From NCBI GenBank assembly GCA_018993155.1, contig JAGKSX010000065.1, forward strand, positions 1-64,000: DNA of 64,000 nt, written 5' to 3'. Source of the DNA: Hydrogenophaga sp. Its GTDB lineage: Bacteria > Pseudomonadota > Gammaproteobacteria > Burkholderiales > Burkholderiaceae_C. Made by a program: the position numbers and the translations under genes. The notes under the pieces were generated by a model, which worked only from the letters and a program-made list of their open reading frames with translations, was not told the DNA's origin and searched no databases. Position 1 is the first letter of the stretch. The number at the start of each line of letters is the position of its first letter. Positions 17,196 through 28,650 of this stretch are shown piece after piece.

Positions 17196-18857
17196 TCAGG
17201 TGGAGGCGAGGTGGACCGCTTCGGTGAGCGTGGCCACCCCGAAAGGCTTCTTCAGGATGGACTTCGCGCCCAGCACCTTGCCGACACTTTCCATGTCGGC
17301 GTAGCCGGTGGCAAGAATGATGGGAATGTGGGGCCAGGAGGCCTGCACGTGGCCGATCAACTCCGCACCATTCATGCCCGGCATCACGTAGTCCACGATC
17401 AGAAGATCCGGCAGCGATTCGCGCAGTGACGCCAGCGCGGCAGCCCCGTTGCTCACCGAGGCAACCTGATGCCCCATGACCTCCAGGCTCTGCACGATGG
17501 ACTGCCGGACATCCTGATCGTCTTCCACCACCAGAATGTGCTTGCGGGGCGTCGCGGCATGCGAGGGCGGTGGTTCAATCTCTTCCCGCGCGGCATCGGC
17601 CAACAAGGGAAACAGCAAGTGGATCCGGGTGCCCGAACCCATCGAGCTTTCGATCCGCGCATCACCACCGGACTGGCGGGCGAAACCATAAACCTGGGCC
17701 AATCCCAGGCCGGTGCCACTGCCCATTGGCTTGGTGGTGAAGAACGGCTCGAACACCTTTTCCTGAATCGAAGCGGGAATGCCATTGCCGGTGTCGGCAA
17801 TCGTGAGGCGCACGGCCGGGACCAAGGCGCCACCGTCCAGGCCGATGCTCGCCTCTCGAGTCGAGATGGTCAGGGTCCCGCCGTCCTGCATGGCATCGCG
17901 CGCGTTGAGCACGAGGTTGAGCACGGACATTTCCAGCTGATTGGGGTCGAGCAGCGTCACCGCCTGCGGGTGGGTGAGATCGAAGCGCAGCTCGATGCGC
18001 GATCCAACGGACGTGACGATCAGTTCGCGCATGCCGTTCAGCAAAGCGTGGACGTCCGTCGGACTGGGCAGCAGCGACTGGGCCCGCGCAAATGCCAGGA
18101 GCTGGGCCGTCAATTGTGCGCCTCGCTTCACCGTGCGCCGCGCCACTTCGACCACCCGCGTGGCCTGCGGCGTCTTCTCAATGCGGGAGAGCAAGTCGAG
18201 GTTCACGCCGATGACATGAAGCAGGTTATTGAAATCGTGCGCGATACCACCCGTGAGGTGGCCGATGGCCTCCATCTTCTGCACCTGGAGCAAGGCCGAC
18301 TGGGCCCGTTCGCGCTCGGCGATCTCGTTCATGAGCCGGTTGTTGGCGTCCGAGAGCTGGTGAGTGCGCCTTTCGATGCGTATTTCCAGCTCGCGGTTGA
18401 GCTGGCCCACCTTGTCGCGTGTCTCGCTCAGTTCCTGCAGCATGGCCCGCGTCGAATACTGGCGCGCCCGCGCGCGCACCGCAGCCTCCACCGCGCTGTG
18501 CAGCGTCTCGGGACTCAGGGGCCGCTCCAGCAGGATGACGTTGCCCATCAGGCGCAGCGATGCGAGCGCATTGATGGGGCGGCGTCCCGTGCGCTTGCTG
18601 CCCAGCACGACAAAAGGAAAGTCGGACCAGGATGGTTGCGAGCGCAGCCAGAGGTCCAAAGGGCTCCCGGCGAACACGGTGAACGCTTCTTCGGTGACCA
18701 CGGCGGCGGCGGCACCTTGCAACATCGCGTCGAACAATGCCTCCGTGGTGAAGACCGCCTCGGCCCGGCCAAGGCCGTTGATTACTTCGCAGATGACCTG
18801 CGCATCTCGGCCGCGCGGTGCCATCACCAGAACGCGGTCTTCGGCTGAGGAGGTCAT
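17196..18857 (-). CDS. Hybrid sensor histidine kinase/response regulator
   Basis: A 553-residue cytoplasmic kinase with no membrane segment. Residues about 1-120 look like a degenerate receiver. A coiled coil follows (about 125-185), then an H-box GIAHDFNNLL with His207, and an ATPase domain with N, G1 and G2 boxes (NLVLNARDAM, DTGNGI, GTGLGL). The C-terminal receiver starts near 435 and has Asp489 in LLIVDYVMPG. The H-box type (HDFNN) is that of HisKA/RpfC-like hybrid kinases. Its ATG overlaps the stop of the KaiC-like gene by 4 nt, so the ATPase and kinase are translationally coupled and likely form one signalling unit. Confidence 0.9.
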   Translation of the reverse strand: MTSSAEDRVLVMAPRGRDAQVICEVINGLGRAEAVFTTEALFDAMLQGAAAAVVTEEAFTVFAGSPLDLWLRSQPSWSDFPFVVLGSKRTGRRPINALASLRLMGNVILLERPLSPETLHSAVEAAVRARARQYSTRAMLQELSETRDKVGQLNRELEIRIERRTHQLSDANNRLMNEIAERERAQSALLQVQKMEAIGHLTGGIAHDFNNLLHVIGVNLDLLSRIEKTPQATRVVEVARRTVKRGAQLTAQLLAFARAQSLLPSPTDVHALLNGMRELIVTSVGSRIELRFDLTHPQAVTLLDPNQLEMSVLNLVLNARDAMQDGGTLTISTREASIGLDGGALVPAVRLTIADTGNGIPASIQEKVFEPFFTTKPMGSGTGLGLAQVYGFARQSGGDARIESSMGSGTRIHLLFPLLADAAREEIEPPPSHAATPRKHILVVEDDQDVRQSIVQSLEVMGHQVASVSNGAAALASLRESLPDLLIVDYVMPGMNGAELIGHVQASWPHIPIILATGYADMESVGKVLGAKSILKKPFGVATLTEAVHLAST

Positions 18858-20365
18858 CGTGGTGCGGTGTTGTCTGCCAGCAACGCGAGATTGCCGGTGT
18901 AACGGGACACACCGGCCACCACGCCTTCAAAGTCGGTCAGCGCCTCGCCTACCTCGACCCCATCGGGGCCGAGTCGGAACTCGTGGATGGTGGTGGCGTG
19001 CTGGCTGGTGCGGCTCTTCGTGACCGATAGCGCCTTGAGCAGATTTCCCCGGGCCTCGAAATAGCGGAACATCACCACCGCATCGCTGAGATAGCTCAGA
19101 TCGATGTCCTGGCGACCTTCGCCGAGCACACCGTGTTGGCCCAGCACCAGGATGGTGATGATGCCGCGCTGGTTCAGGTAGGTCAGCAATTCGTGCATCT
19201 GCAGCAGAAGGAACTTGCTGCCGGGCATGGCCTGGAGGTAGGCGTTCAGACTGTCGATCACCACCGCCCTGACGCCGTCCACCTCTACCGCGTGCCGCAC
19301 CCTCGCCGCGAATTCGCCGGCCGTGACTTCCGCCGGATCGAGCGTGCTGATGAGGAAGTTGCCGCGTTCCATGGCTTCCTCGAGGCGGTAGCCCAATGCA
19401 TTGGCGCGAGGCAACAAGGTGCCCAGGCCTTCGTCGAAGAGGTAGTAAGCCGCCTTTTCACCGCGTTGCATGGCGGTGTACACACAGGCCAGGGCGGTGG
19501 TGGTCTTGCCCACGCCAGAAGGCCCGACGAACAGCGTGTTGCTGCCCCGGGCCAGGCCGCCACCGAGGGCCGCGTCGAATGCCGCATTGCCGGTGCTCAC
19601 GCTCTCCGCGTGGAACACCTTGTGGTGCTCGGCGGCCACCAGGCGCGGAAACACCTGAATGCCGCCGGTGTCCAGCGTGAAATCATGTTCGCCGCTGCGG
19701 AATTTGATGCCACGCATCTTGGCCACGCGCAGGTAGCGCTTGTCCGCGCCGTATTCGCCGACCACCTGGTGCAGCCAGATCACGCCGTGCGCGATGCTGC
19801 GCAATTGCATGTCCCCGGTGCGGGCGCTCAGGTCGTCCAGCATCAGCACGGTGCAGCCATGGCGCGCGAAGAAGTGCTTGAGTGCGAGCACCTGGCGGCG
19901 GTAGCGCAGTGGGTCCTGCGCCAGCAGGCGCATTTCAGAGAGGCTGTCGAAAACGACCCGTTTAGGCCTTGTGGCCTGCACCTGTTTCATCACTCCTTGC
20001 ACGGTCTCGCTCAGCTCGAGTTCGGCCGGATGGATGATCGATTGCTCGGCTTCGGGGCCCAGTTCGTCGGCGCTGACCAGCTCGAAGATGCTCAGGCCCG
20101 GCTGCTCCAGATCCCAACCGTGGGACTGCGCGACGGTCTTGAGTTCCTCTCCGGTTTCGGACAGGGTCACGTACAGGCCCGTTTCGCCGACCTTCAGGCC
20201 GGCAAGCAGGAAATGGATGCCCAGGGTGGTCTTCCCTGTGCCGGGTTCACCTTCGAACAGATAGAGATGGCCGCCGGGCAAGCCTCCGTGCAGGACGTTG
20301 TCCAGACCGGTGATGCCGGTGGATGCGCGCGTTTCAAGGGGGTGGATCTTGGAGAGGGTGGGCAT
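18854..20365 (-). CDS. KaiC-like double-domain ATPase
   Basis: A 503-residue protein of two RecA/KaiC domains. Walker A motifs are GEPGTGKTT (residues 39-47) and GPSGVGKTT (about 279-287). Each domain begins with the KaiC-type entry (S-T-G-I-T-G-L-D and ST-GNAAFDAALGGG). Near the end is a Ser/Thr-rich stretch (VTKSRTSQHATTIHEF) where KaiC hexamers meet. Cyanobacterial KaiC keeps circadian time with KaiA/KaiB, neither of which is here. Proteobacterial relatives instead sit beside histidine kinases, as here, with a 4-nt ATGA overlap. A signalling or stress-timing role is inference. Confidence 0.88.
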   Translation of the reverse strand: MPTLSKIHPLETRASTGITGLDNVLHGGLPGGHLYLFEGEPGTGKTTLGIHFLLAGLKVGETGLYVTLSETGEELKTVAQSHGWDLEQPGLSIFELVSADELGPEAEQSIIHPAELELSETVQGVMKQVQATRPKRVVFDSLSEMRLLAQDPLRYRRQVLALKHFFARHGCTVLMLDDLSARTGDMQLRSIAHGVIWLHQVVGEYGADKRYLRVAKMRGIKFRSGEHDFTLDTGGIQVFPRLVAAEHHKVFHAESVSTGNAAFDAALGGGLARGSNTLFVGPSGVGKTTTALACVYTAMQRGEKAAYYLFDEGLGTLLPRANALGYRLEEAMERGNFLISTLDPAEVTAGEFAARVRHAVEVDGVRAVVIDSLNAYLQAMPGSKFLLLQMHELLTYLNQRGIITILVLGQHGVLGEGRQDIDLSYLSDAVVMFRYFEARGNLLKALSVTKSRTSQHATTIHEFRLGPDGVEVGEALTDFEGVVAGVSRYTGNLALLADNTAPR

Positions 20366-20404
20366 GCGACTTGAAGAATCGACTGTCTGGTATCGACCGG
20401 ACCT

Positions 20405-20911
20405 TTATCGGCTGCCCGGCGACGCGCTGATGTCTCTGGCGTGGGTTTCCAGGCACCGCGAGACGATGAGCTGGACCGCGCTGGTGGCATCGGGTGTCAG
20501 ACTGGCGGTGTTGTGCACCCGGGTGCGCACGGGCCGCCCCACTTCACCACCCACGCGCACCTGCGATTCCACGGTGCAGGAGAGCTCATCCCCCGACGCC
20601 AGGCCGCCCTGGTGTTCCACTTCCATGCGCAGCAAGCCCACGTAAAAAGGCTGGGGCCCGCTGTAGCTCGCCGCCACCCAGTTCCGCAGGGCCTCGGCGA
20701 CCGGAGGCCGCATCTCGATAGGCAGGTTGCCGTTCGCCGTTCGAACCTTCAAATCGGTGTCATGCCGTGAATCCTGTACCTGCACGCCAGCCTCAGCGGC
20801 CGCCGGAGGTTGAAGGTCCACCTTTTGTTCTGCCGTGGCACAACCAGCAAGCGCCAGTGCGATGAGGGCAGAAGCCAAAAGACCCGAACGATGTGGTGAA
20901 AGTGTTTCCAT
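20405..20911 (-). CDS. Hypothetical lipoprotein
   Basis: A 168-residue protein with a type II signal peptide ending in the lipobox LALAGC near residues 17-22, so it is exported and lipidated. The mature part has a conserved-looking NLPIEMRPPVAEALRNWV helix and a region resembling a YajG-like or outer-membrane-assembly lipoprotein (EVEHQGGLASGDELSC...VESQVRV). I do not assign a family. ATG 20911 is the first good start. It lies 39 nt upstream (in transcription, downstream order) of nothing cotranscribed with certainty: the KaiC gene ahead of it starts at 20365 in the same direction. Confidence 0.65.
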   Translation of the reverse strand: METLSPHRSGLLASALIALALAGCATAEQKVDLQPPAAAEAGVQVQDSRHDTDLKVRTANGNLPIEMRPPVAEALRNWVAASYSGPQPFYVGLLRMEVEHQGGLASGDELSCTVESQVRVGGEVGRPVRTRVHNTASLTPDATSAVQLIVSRCLETHARDISASPGSR

Positions 20912-20934
20912 GGCCCATTGTGGTGTTGCAAAAC

Positions 20935-21115
20935 GGCCGATTCCACCCCGGCGAGGGCGAATCTCCTCGCGTCCTACAAGCCCGTCGGCCACTCTCCGAC
21001 AAGGCGACAGCACCTTCGTCGGAATACTGGCCTCACTGTCACACCAGGTCTCCGAAGCTCCCTCCCCCGAGCTTCCCTCCGCCAGGAGGTTCAACCCGCT
21101 TCGGCGGGTTTTCTT
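20935..21115 (+). ncRNA. Candidate small RNA or structured leader with terminator
   Basis: Five successive hairpins occupy this non-coding stretch. (1) GCGAGG/CCTCGC (20951-20970). (2) A long one with stems GGCCA/TGGCC, TCCGAC/GTCGGA and AAGG/CCTT (20987-21032). (3) GAAGCTC/GAGCTTC (21054-21075) with loop CCTCCCCC. (4) CCTCC/GGAGG (21076-21089). (5) A terminator AACCCGC-TTCG-GCGGGTT with a T-rich tail (21093-21115). No protein frame is convincing. The loop of hairpin 3 is complementary to Shine-Dalgarno sequences. The 5' end is a guess. It could be a free sRNA or an attenuated leader of dusA. Confidence 0.45.
21093..21115 (+). terminator. Rho-independent terminator upstream of dusA
   Basis: AACCCGC (21093-21099), loop TTCG, GCGGGTT (21104-21110), followed by TTCTTTT. 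It is the same stem and loop as the terminator after phaB. No protein gene on the plus strand ends here, so it must stop a non-coding transcript or attenuate dusA. Confidence 0.75.
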
Positions 21116-21147
21116 TTGCCCGCTTGCCGGAGTGAGAAAATACCGGG

Positions 21148-22173
21148 GTGCAATCACATCCCACCCTGCAAGTTCCGAGTCCCTGGCGCCTGTCCGTCGC
21201 GCCCATGATGGACTGGACCGATCGCCACTGCCGCTACCTCCATCGCCTGCTCTCGACGCACACCTTGCTGTACACCGAGATGGTGACCACGGGCGCGCTC
21301 ACCCACGGCAGCGTGCAACGCCACCTGCGTTTCAACGCCGAGGAACACCCGGTGGCCTTGCAGCTCGGGGGCAGCGACGCCGCCGAGCTCGCCAGCGCCG
21401 CGCGCCTGGGCGAACAATGGGGCTACGACGAGATCAACCTCAATTGCGGCTGTCCGAGCGACCGCGTGCAGCGCGGGGCCTTCGGCGCCTGCCTGATGGC
21501 CGAGCCGCAGACCGTGGCCGACGGGGTCAAGGCCATGGTGGATGCGGTGTCGATTCCCGTCACGGTCAAACACCGCATCGGCATCGACCGGGTCGAGAGC
21601 TACGACTTCGTGCGCGATTTCGTCGGCACCGTGAGCGAGGCGGGCTGCGGCGTGTTCCTGGTGCACGCGCGCAACGCCTGGCTGGACGGCCTCTCGCCCA
21701 AGGAGAACCGCGAGATTCCGCCGCTGCGCTACGAACTCGCGCACCGCCTCAAGCAGGACTTTCCGCAACTCACCTTTGCCATCAATGGCGGCTTCACCAC
21801 CAACGCGCAGATCGCCGAGCACCTGCGGGCGGTCGATGGCGTGATGGTCGGCCGCGAGGCGTACCACAACCCCTGGGTGCTCACCGGCTGGGACGAGGCC
21901 TTCTTCGGCGCCGCGCCGTCCACCGTGACGCGCGAAGCGGTGGAAGAGCAGATGGTGGCCTACATGGAGCGCGCCTTCCTGGAAGACGGTTGCCCCTGGT
22001 ACGCGATCGCGCGCCACATGCTGGGCCTGCGCCACGGGTTGCGCGGCGCGCGCCGCTGGCGCCAGGTGTGGAGCGATCACCGCTTGAAACCACTGCCTCC
22101 GCGCGAGGTGTGGGCCATGGCCCAGGCCCACGTGGGCCAGGAAGCCGAAACCGACGGCCTGGTGGGCGCCTGA
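21148..22173 (+). CDS. dusA: tRNA-dihydrouridine(20/20a) synthase
   Basis: A 341-residue FMN enzyme. It opens with SVAPMMDWTDRHCRYL and LLYTEMVTTGALTHG, and continues with LNCGCPSDRVQRGAFGACLM (catalytic Cys in NCGCPS) and the later FAINGGF and MVGREAYHNPW. These are DusA rather than DusB/C signatures. It reduces uridines 20/20a in the tRNA D-loop. No ATG precedes the essential first beta strand, so I take GTG 21148. The next ATG (about 21205) would remove SVAP. It converges on the DyP gene, with 3 nt between the stops. Confidence 0.9.
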   Translation: MQSHPTLQVPSPWRLSVAPMMDWTDRHCRYLHRLLSTHTLLYTEMVTTGALTHGSVQRHLRFNAEEHPVALQLGGSDAAELASAARLGEQWGYDEINLNCGCPSDRVQRGAFGACLMAEPQTVADGVKAMVDAVSIPVTVKHRIGIDRVESYDFVRDFVGTVSEAGCGVFLVHARNAWLDGLSPKENREIPPLRYELAHRLKQDFPQLTFAINGGFTTNAQIAEHLRAVDGVMVGREAYHNPWVLTGWDEAFFGAAPSTVTREAVEEQMVAYMERAFLEDGCPWYAIARHMLGLRHGLRGARRWRQVWSDHRLKPLPPREVWAMAQAHVGQEAETDGLVGA

Positions 22174-22176
22174 AGC

Positions 22177-23061
22177 TCAGAGCCCCACGGCGCGCAGGTC
22201 GATGCGGCCCTGGTGCAGGGGCGGGCACCAGAAGTAGGCCCCGGTTTCCGGTTCCGTGAAGGAAAAGAGACCGTCAACCACGCCGTCTTCCGCGCCCGAC
22301 ATGCGGCGCAGCAGGGCTTCGTAGGCATCGAACGAGTGGCCGAAGGCGGTGAACATGGAGCCGCCTTCGTTGCCTTCCGCCCAGGGCATGGCACGGCGCA
22401 GCACGAACGCCGGCGGCTCGAAGTCCTCCTGGGCCGTGCGCTTCACGTGCGCCGAGGCCGGTGCGTCGTCGAGTTCTTCGTTGTTGTGGTGGGCGCGGCC
22501 GAAGACGTGGTCGCGTTGCAGTTCGGGCATGGCGGCGAAATGGCTCAAATGGTGGCGCCAGCGCTGCACCGCCAGGAAGCTGCTGCCCGCAAGCGGGCCC
22601 TGGGCAACGAGGGCCGCGGCGAGCGCGTCCTCGCCCTGCGGGTTTTCCGTGCCGTCTTCGTAGCCGCTGAGGTCGCGGTTGGTGCGGTGGCTGAAGGCGT
22701 CGGTGATGGCGCGCAGCTCGAAGGCTGGCGCCAGCAAGGCCTCCAGCTGGCGGCTGCGCAGCAGCAGCTCGCCCCGGTCGTTGCCGCGCAACCAGATCAG
22801 CAGGTCGATGGGCGTGGCCGGCAGTTTGACGAGCGCGCCCTCGATCTGGGGGAAGCTCCTGAGGCCGGGCACCTGCTTGCCGAGCACGCGCACCAGCGAC
22901 TCGCCCAGGCCGACGACGGTCGCTTCGCCATCGGCGAAAGCAGCGAGTTCGCTCAGCACGGTTTGTGGTGCAGCGCCGACGCGCAACTGGCAACTGAGGT
23001 AGCGGGCCTGGGTGGGAATGGGCTGGAGGATGCCGGGTTGAGCGGGGAGTGGGGCGGACAT
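22177..23061 (-). CDS. DyP-type haem peroxidase (YfeX-like)
   Basis: A 294-residue dye-decolorising peroxidase. It carries the distal GxxDG motif ([10 protein letters not shown]), the axial haem histidine in SAHVKR, and a C-terminal [16 protein letters not shown] segment. No signal peptide is visible, so it acts in the cytoplasm like YfeX or the type B/P group. It oxidises phenolic or porphyrin-like substrates with H2O2; the natural substrate is unknown. It lies tail-to-tail with dusA and about 100 nt after the GntR gene, in the same direction. Confidence 0.9.
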   Translation of the reverse strand: MSAPLPAQPGILQPIPTQARYLSCQLRVGAAPQTVLSELAAFADGEATVVGLGESLVRVLGKQVPGLRSFPQIEGALVKLPATPIDLLIWLRGNDRGELLLRSRQLEALLAPAFELRAITDAFSHRTNRDLSGYEDGTENPQGEDALAAALVAQGPLAGSSFLAVQRWRHHLSHFAAMPELQRDHVFGRAHHNNEELDDAPASAHVKRTAQEDFEPPAFVLRRAMPWAEGNEGGSMFTAFGHSFDAYEALLRRMSGAEDGVVDGLFSFTEPETGAYFWCPPLHQGRIDLRAVGL

Positions 23062-23163
23062 GGGCTGTTCTTGGGAAGGGCGATGGCGGCGCGCCGAGCG
23101 GGCGCAAGCCGCGCGGCAGAAAGGAAGGCGGGACTTTACCAGCGGCCCGTGGGCCGGGACCGG

Positions 23164-23799
23164 TCAGGCCGCGGCTTCCAGGCCGTTCTCGAAGTGCTCG
23201 CGCATGCGCTGCACCGTCAACGCGGCGTCGCGCTGCGTGAGCGCGGCCACGATGGCGCGGTGCTCGGCCAGCGACTCTTCGATGCGCCCGCTCTTGAGCA
23301 GCGAGTTGTGGCGGTTGAGCTTCATCACCTTGCGCAGGTCGGCCACCATCTGCTCGCGCCAGCGGTTGCGCGCGAGTTCGAGCACGCGCATGTGGAACTG
23401 CTCGTTGAGCGCGAAGAAGCGGTCGCGCTCGCCCGCGGCGGCCTCCAGTTCCTGGTGCAGGGCCTGCAGGCTGGCCAGCTCCTCGTCGCTGGCGCGCGCG
23501 GCCACCACGCCGGCCGCATCCGATTCCAGCAGGGCCAGCAGGTGGTAGACATCTGCGAGGTCTTTCTCGGACACTTCGGTGACGTAGGCGCCGCGCCGTA
23601 CCTTCATCGTGACCAGGCCCTCGGCGGCCAACACCTTGAGCGCTTCGCGCAACGGGGTGCGGCTGATGCCGTATTCCTCGGCGAGCTTGAGCTCGTCGAT
23701 CCAGCTGCCGGGCTCGAGCTCGCGGCGGAAGATGCGCTGGCGCAGCAGCTCGGCGACTTCTTCGTACAGGGCGCGGGGCGAAAGCGACAAAGCGGACAT
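23164..23799 (-). CDS. GntR family regulator, FCD type, of the methylmalonyl-CoA locus
   Basis: A 211-residue regulator. The N-terminal winged helix is [21 protein letters not shown]...[21 protein letters not shown], followed by an FCD domain with Asp/His metal-type ligands ([27 protein letters not shown]). I use ATG 23799 ([11 protein letters not shown]); an ATG at 23844 would add 15 residues and run into the divergent promoter. It is head-to-head with the methylmalonyl-CoA mutase operon and is the best candidate to control it. The effector is not known. Confidence 0.88.
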   Translation of the reverse strand: MSALSLSPRALYEEVAELLRQRIFRRELEPGSWIDELKLAEEYGISRTPLREALKVLAAEGLVTMKVRRGAYVTEVSEKDLADVYHLLALLESDAAGVVAARASDEELASLQALHQELEAAAGERDRFFALNEQFHMRVLELARNRWREQMVADLRKVMKLNRHNSLLKSGRIEESLAEHRAIVAALTQRDAALTVQRMREHFENGLEAAA

Positions 23800-23842
23800 G
23801 GTCAGAGAGGGGGTCAATCGGAAGCGGGTGACATCGGCCGGC

Positions 23843-23894
23843 ATTGTAAGGCAATAGGAATATTTTGCATCAATAATTATGAATCATGTAGAAT
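23843..23894 (+). promoter_or_regulatory. Promoter and operator-like repeats of the methylmalonyl-CoA mutase operon
   Basis: TTGCAT (23865-23870), an 18-nt spacer and TAGAAT (23889-23894) form a good sigma70 promoter 38 nt before the mutase ATG, in an AT-rich patch unlike its surroundings. Inverted repeats overlap it: ATTG-TAAGG-CAAT (23843-23855), TTG-CAT-CAA (23865-23873) and ATAATTAT (23873-23880). The divergent GntR regulator could bind one or more of these. Confidence 0.55.
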
Positions 23895-23931
23895 CCCGGC
23901 GGTCCTGATCCCGTCCAAACCGAGTTTTGCC

Positions 23932-26088
23932 ATGAGCCAGAAACAGCCCGAATTCAACGCAGCCACCCTGGAAGCCTGGGCTCAGGCGGCACGCAAATCC
24001 GCACCCGGTGGCGATGTCTCTGCGCTGGACTGGGTCACGCCCGACGGCATCCGCGTCAAGCCGCTGTACACCGCCGAAGACACGGCCGGGCTGCCGCACA
24101 CCAACACCCTGCCGGGCTTCGAGCCCTTCATCCGTGGTCCGCAGGCCACCATGTACGCGGTGCGACCGTGGACGATCCGCCAATACGCGGGCTTCTCCAC
24201 CGCCGAAGAGAGCAACGCCTTCTACCGCAAGGCCCTGGCCGCGGGCGGGCAGGGGGTCTCGGTCGCGTTCGACCTGGCCACCCACCGGGGCTACGACAGC
24301 GACCACCCGCGAGTGACCGGCGACGTGGGCAAGGCCGGCGTGGCGATCGACAGCGTGGAGGACATGAAGATCCTGTTCGACCAGATCCCATTGGACAAGG
24401 TGAGCGTGTCCATGACCATGAACGGCGCGGTGCTGCCGGTGCTGGCGGGCTACGTGGTGGCGGCCGAAGAGCAGGGCGTGGGACAGGACAAGCTGAGTGG
24501 AACCATCCAGAACGACATCCTCAAGGAGTTCATGGTCCGCAACACCTACATCTTCCCGCCCGAGCCGTCGATGAAGATCATCGGCGACATCATCGAGTAC
24601 ACGGCGCAGCACATGCCGAAGTTCAACTCGATCTCGATCTCGGGTTACCACATGCAGGAAGCCGGCGCCAATCAGGCGCTGGAGCTGGCCTTCACGCTGG
24701 CCGATGGCAAGGAGTATGTGAAGACCGCGATCGCCAAGGGCATGGACGTGGACGACTTCGCCGGCCGCCTGTCGTTCTTCTGGGCGATCGGCATGAACTT
24801 CTACCTGGAGATCGCCAAGATGCGCGCGGCCCGCCTGCTGTGGACGCGCATCATGAAGGGCTTCAACGCCAGGAACCCCAAGAGCCTGATGCTGCGCACG
24901 CACTGCCAGACCTCGGGCTGGTCGCTCACCGAGCAGGACCCCTACAACAACGTGGTGCGCACCGCCATCGAGGCCATGGCCGCGGTGTTCGGCGGCACGC
25001 AGTCGCTGCACACCAACTCGTTCGACGAGGCCATCGCGCTGCCCACCGAGTTCAGCGCGCGCATCGCGCGCAACACGCAGCTCATCATCCAGGAAGAGAC
25101 GCACATCACCAATGTGGTGGACCCCTGGGCCGGCAGCTACATGATGGAGAGCCTCACGCAGGAGATGGCCGACAAGGCCTGGGCCATCATCGAGGAAGTC
25201 GAGGCCATGGGCGGCATGACCAAGGCGGTGGACAGCGGCTGGGCCAAGCTCAAGATCGAGGCCGCCGCCGCCGAGAAGCAGGCGCGCATCGACTCCGGCA
25301 AGGACGTGATCGTCGGCGTCAACAAGTACAAGCTGGGCAAGGAAGACCCGATCGAGGCGCGCGACATCGACAACGTGGCCGTGCGCGACGGGCAGATCGC
25401 CCGCCTGAAACAGATCAAGGCCACGCGCGACGCGGCGAAGGTGCAGGCCGCGCTGGAGGCGCTCACCGCCGCCGCCGAGAGCGGTGAGGGCAACCTGCTG
25501 GATCTGTCGATCCAGGCCATCCGCCTGCGCGCCACGGTGGGCGAGGTGAGCGATGCGCTGGAAAAGGTTTACGGGCGCCACCGCGCCGACACGCAAAAGG
25601 TGACCGGTGTGTACGCAGCTGCCTACGATTCCGCCGAGGGCTGGGACGCCCTCAAGACCGAGATCAATGCCTTTGCCGAAGAGCAGGGTCGCCGCCCGCG
25701 AGTGATGATCAGCAAGCTCGGGCAGGACGGCCACGACCGGGGTGCCAAAGTGGTGGCCACGGCGTTCGCCGACCTCGGCTTCGACGTCGACATGGGTCCG
25801 CTGTTCCAGACGCCCGAAGAATGCGCGCGCCAGGCGATCGAGAACGACGTGCACGCGGTGGGCGTGTCCACCCTGGCCGCCGGCCACAAGACCCTGGTGC
25901 CAGCCATCATCGCCGAGCTGAAGAAGCAGGGCGCGGACGACATCATCGTGTTCGTGGGTGGCGTCATTCCCCGGCAGGACTACGAGTTCCTGTACGAGTC
26001 GGGCGTCAAGGGCATCTACGGCCCGGGCACGCCGATCCCGGCCAGCGCGAAGGACGTTCTGGAACAGATCCGGAAGGCCCAGGGGTGA
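23932..26088 (+). CDS. scpA: Methylmalonyl-CoA mutase, single large subunit
   Basis: A 718-residue adenosylcobalamin enzyme. The N-terminal TIM barrel holds the CoA/substrate pieces ([40 protein letters not shown]). The C-terminal cobalamin domain has the DxHxxG motif in QDGHDRGAK, with His601 the lower axial ligand. It interconverts (R)-methylmalonyl-CoA and succinyl-CoA in propionate, odd-chain and branched amino acid catabolism. Length and layout fit the homodimeric ScpA/Mcm-type mutase. The frame is open far upstream, but ATG 23932 follows directly from the promoter. Its stop overlaps the meaB GTG start (GTGA). Confidence 0.96.
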   Translation: MSQKQPEFNAATLEAWAQAARKSAPGGDVSALDWVTPDGIRVKPLYTAEDTAGLPHTNTLPGFEPFIRGPQATMYAVRPWTIRQYAGFSTAEESNAFYRKALAAGGQGVSVAFDLATHRGYDSDHPRVTGDVGKAGVAIDSVEDMKILFDQIPLDKVSVSMTMNGAVLPVLAGYVVAAEEQGVGQDKLSGTIQNDILKEFMVRNTYIFPPEPSMKIIGDIIEYTAQHMPKFNSISISGYHMQEAGANQALELAFTLADGKEYVKTAIAKGMDVDDFAGRLSFFWAIGMNFYLEIAKMRAARLLWTRIMKGFNARNPKSLMLRTHCQTSGWSLTEQDPYNNVVRTAIEAMAAVFGGTQSLHTNSFDEAIALPTEFSARIARNTQLIIQEETHITNVVDPWAGSYMMESLTQEMADKAWAIIEEVEAMGGMTKAVDSGWAKLKIEAAAAEKQARIDSGKDVIVGVNKYKLGKEDPIEARDIDNVAVRDGQIARLKQIKATRDAAKVQAALEALTAAAESGEGNLLDLSIQAIRLRATVGEVSDALEKVYGRHRADTQKVTGVYAAAYDSAEGWDALKTEINAFAEEQGRRPRVMISKLGQDGHDRGAKVVATAFADLGFDVDMGPLFQTPEECARQAIENDVHAVGVSTLAAGHKTLVPAIIAELKKQGADDIIVFVGGVIPRQDYEFLYESGVKGIYGPGTPIPASAKDVLEQIRKAQG

Positions 26089-27089
26089 CCCCTCAGGCAT
26101 TGCTTGATGGCATCGTGCGCGGCGAACCCGCCGCGCAGCGCCGCGCCATGGCCAAGGCCATCACGCTGCTGGAGTCCACCCGCGCGGACCACCGTGCCCA
26201 GGGCGACGAGCTGCTCACCGCCTTGCTGCCGCACACCGGGAACGCATTGCGCCTGGGCATCAGCGGCGTGCCGGGCGTGGGCAAGAGCACCTTCATCGAG
26301 GCGCTGGGCCTGTACCTGATCGGGAAGGGGCACCGCGTGGCGGTGCTGACCATCGACCCGTCCTCTTCCGTCTCGGGCGGCTCGATCCTGGGCGACAAGA
26401 CGCGCATGGAAAAACTCTCGGTGCACGACCAGGCCTACATCCGGCCCAGCCCGAGCAGCGGCACGCTGGGCGGCGTGGCCGAGAAAACGCGCGAGGCCAT
26501 GCTGGTCTGCGAAGCGGCCGGCCACGACATCGTGATCGTCGAGACCGTGGGCGTGGGCCAGAGCGAGACCGCCGTGAGCGGCATGACCGACATGTTCGTG
26601 CTGATGCAGCTGCCCAACGCTGGCGACGACCTGCAGGCGATCAAGAAGGGCGTGATGGAGCTGGCCGACCTGGTGGTCATCAACAAGGCCGATCTCGACC
26701 CCGACGCCGCCACGCGCGCGCGCGCCCAGATCACTTCCTCGCTGCGCCTGCTCGGCTTGCACGGCCACCCCGAACACGCCCACCACAACGACGGCCTCTG
26801 GCATCCGCAGGTGATCCAGCTCAGCGCCCTTCATGGGCGGGGCGTGGACGCCTTCTGGGCCGAGGTCTCGCGGTTTCGCACGCTGCAGACCGCCAACGGC
26901 CAGCTCGCCCAGCGCCGCCAGCAACAGGCCCGCGCCTGGATGTGGGAGCGCATCGACGCCGGTCTCAAGCAACGTTTTCGCGCCCACCCCGGGGTGCGCG
27001 CCAACCTCGACGAGACCACCCGCCGGGTGCTGGCGGGCGAACTGCCGCCGTCCACCGCGGCGCGCCAGCTGCTCGACCTCTTTGACTGA
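26085..27089 (+). CDS. meaB: Methylmalonyl-CoA mutase chaperone GTPase (MeaB/ArgK)
   Basis: A 334-residue G3E GTPase. Motifs: Walker [25 protein letters not shown] (switch region), [10 protein letters not shown] and NKADLD. It loads and protects adenosylcobalamin in the mutase, replacing inactivated cofactor at the cost of GTP. GTG 26085 overlaps the mutase stop by four bases, so translation is coupled. Older databases call this family ArgK/LAO transport ATPase, which the context argues against. Confidence 0.93.
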   Translation: MTPQALLDGIVRGEPAAQRRAMAKAITLLESTRADHRAQGDELLTALLPHTGNALRLGISGVPGVGKSTFIEALGLYLIGKGHRVAVLTIDPSSSVSGGSILGDKTRMEKLSVHDQAYIRPSPSSGTLGGVAEKTREAMLVCEAAGHDIVIVETVGVGQSETAVSGMTDMFVLMQLPNAGDDLQAIKKGVMELADLVVINKADLDPDAATRARAQITSSLRLLGLHGHPEHAHHNDGLWHPQVIQLSALHGRGVDAFWAEVSRFRTLQTANGQLAQRRQQQARAWMWERIDAGLKQRFRAHPGVRANLDETTRRVLAGELPPSTAARQLLDLFD

Positions 27090-27115
27090 CCGAACGTTTC
27101 CTCCGGAGAACCACC

Positions 27116-28648
<1,533 letters not shown>

Positions 28649-28650
28649 AC

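Noticed and set aside
20935-21115. 6S RNA (ssrS) as the identity of the structured RNA
   Set aside because: The ends do not form one long closing stem with a large central bubble; separate hairpins fit better. A covariance-model search would settle it.
22213-23931. Upstream extension of the methylmalonyl-CoA mutase frame
   Set aside because: The frame stays open through the DyP and GntR genes on the other strand, but a promoter lies at 23865-23894 and the protein family begins at the ATG at 23932.
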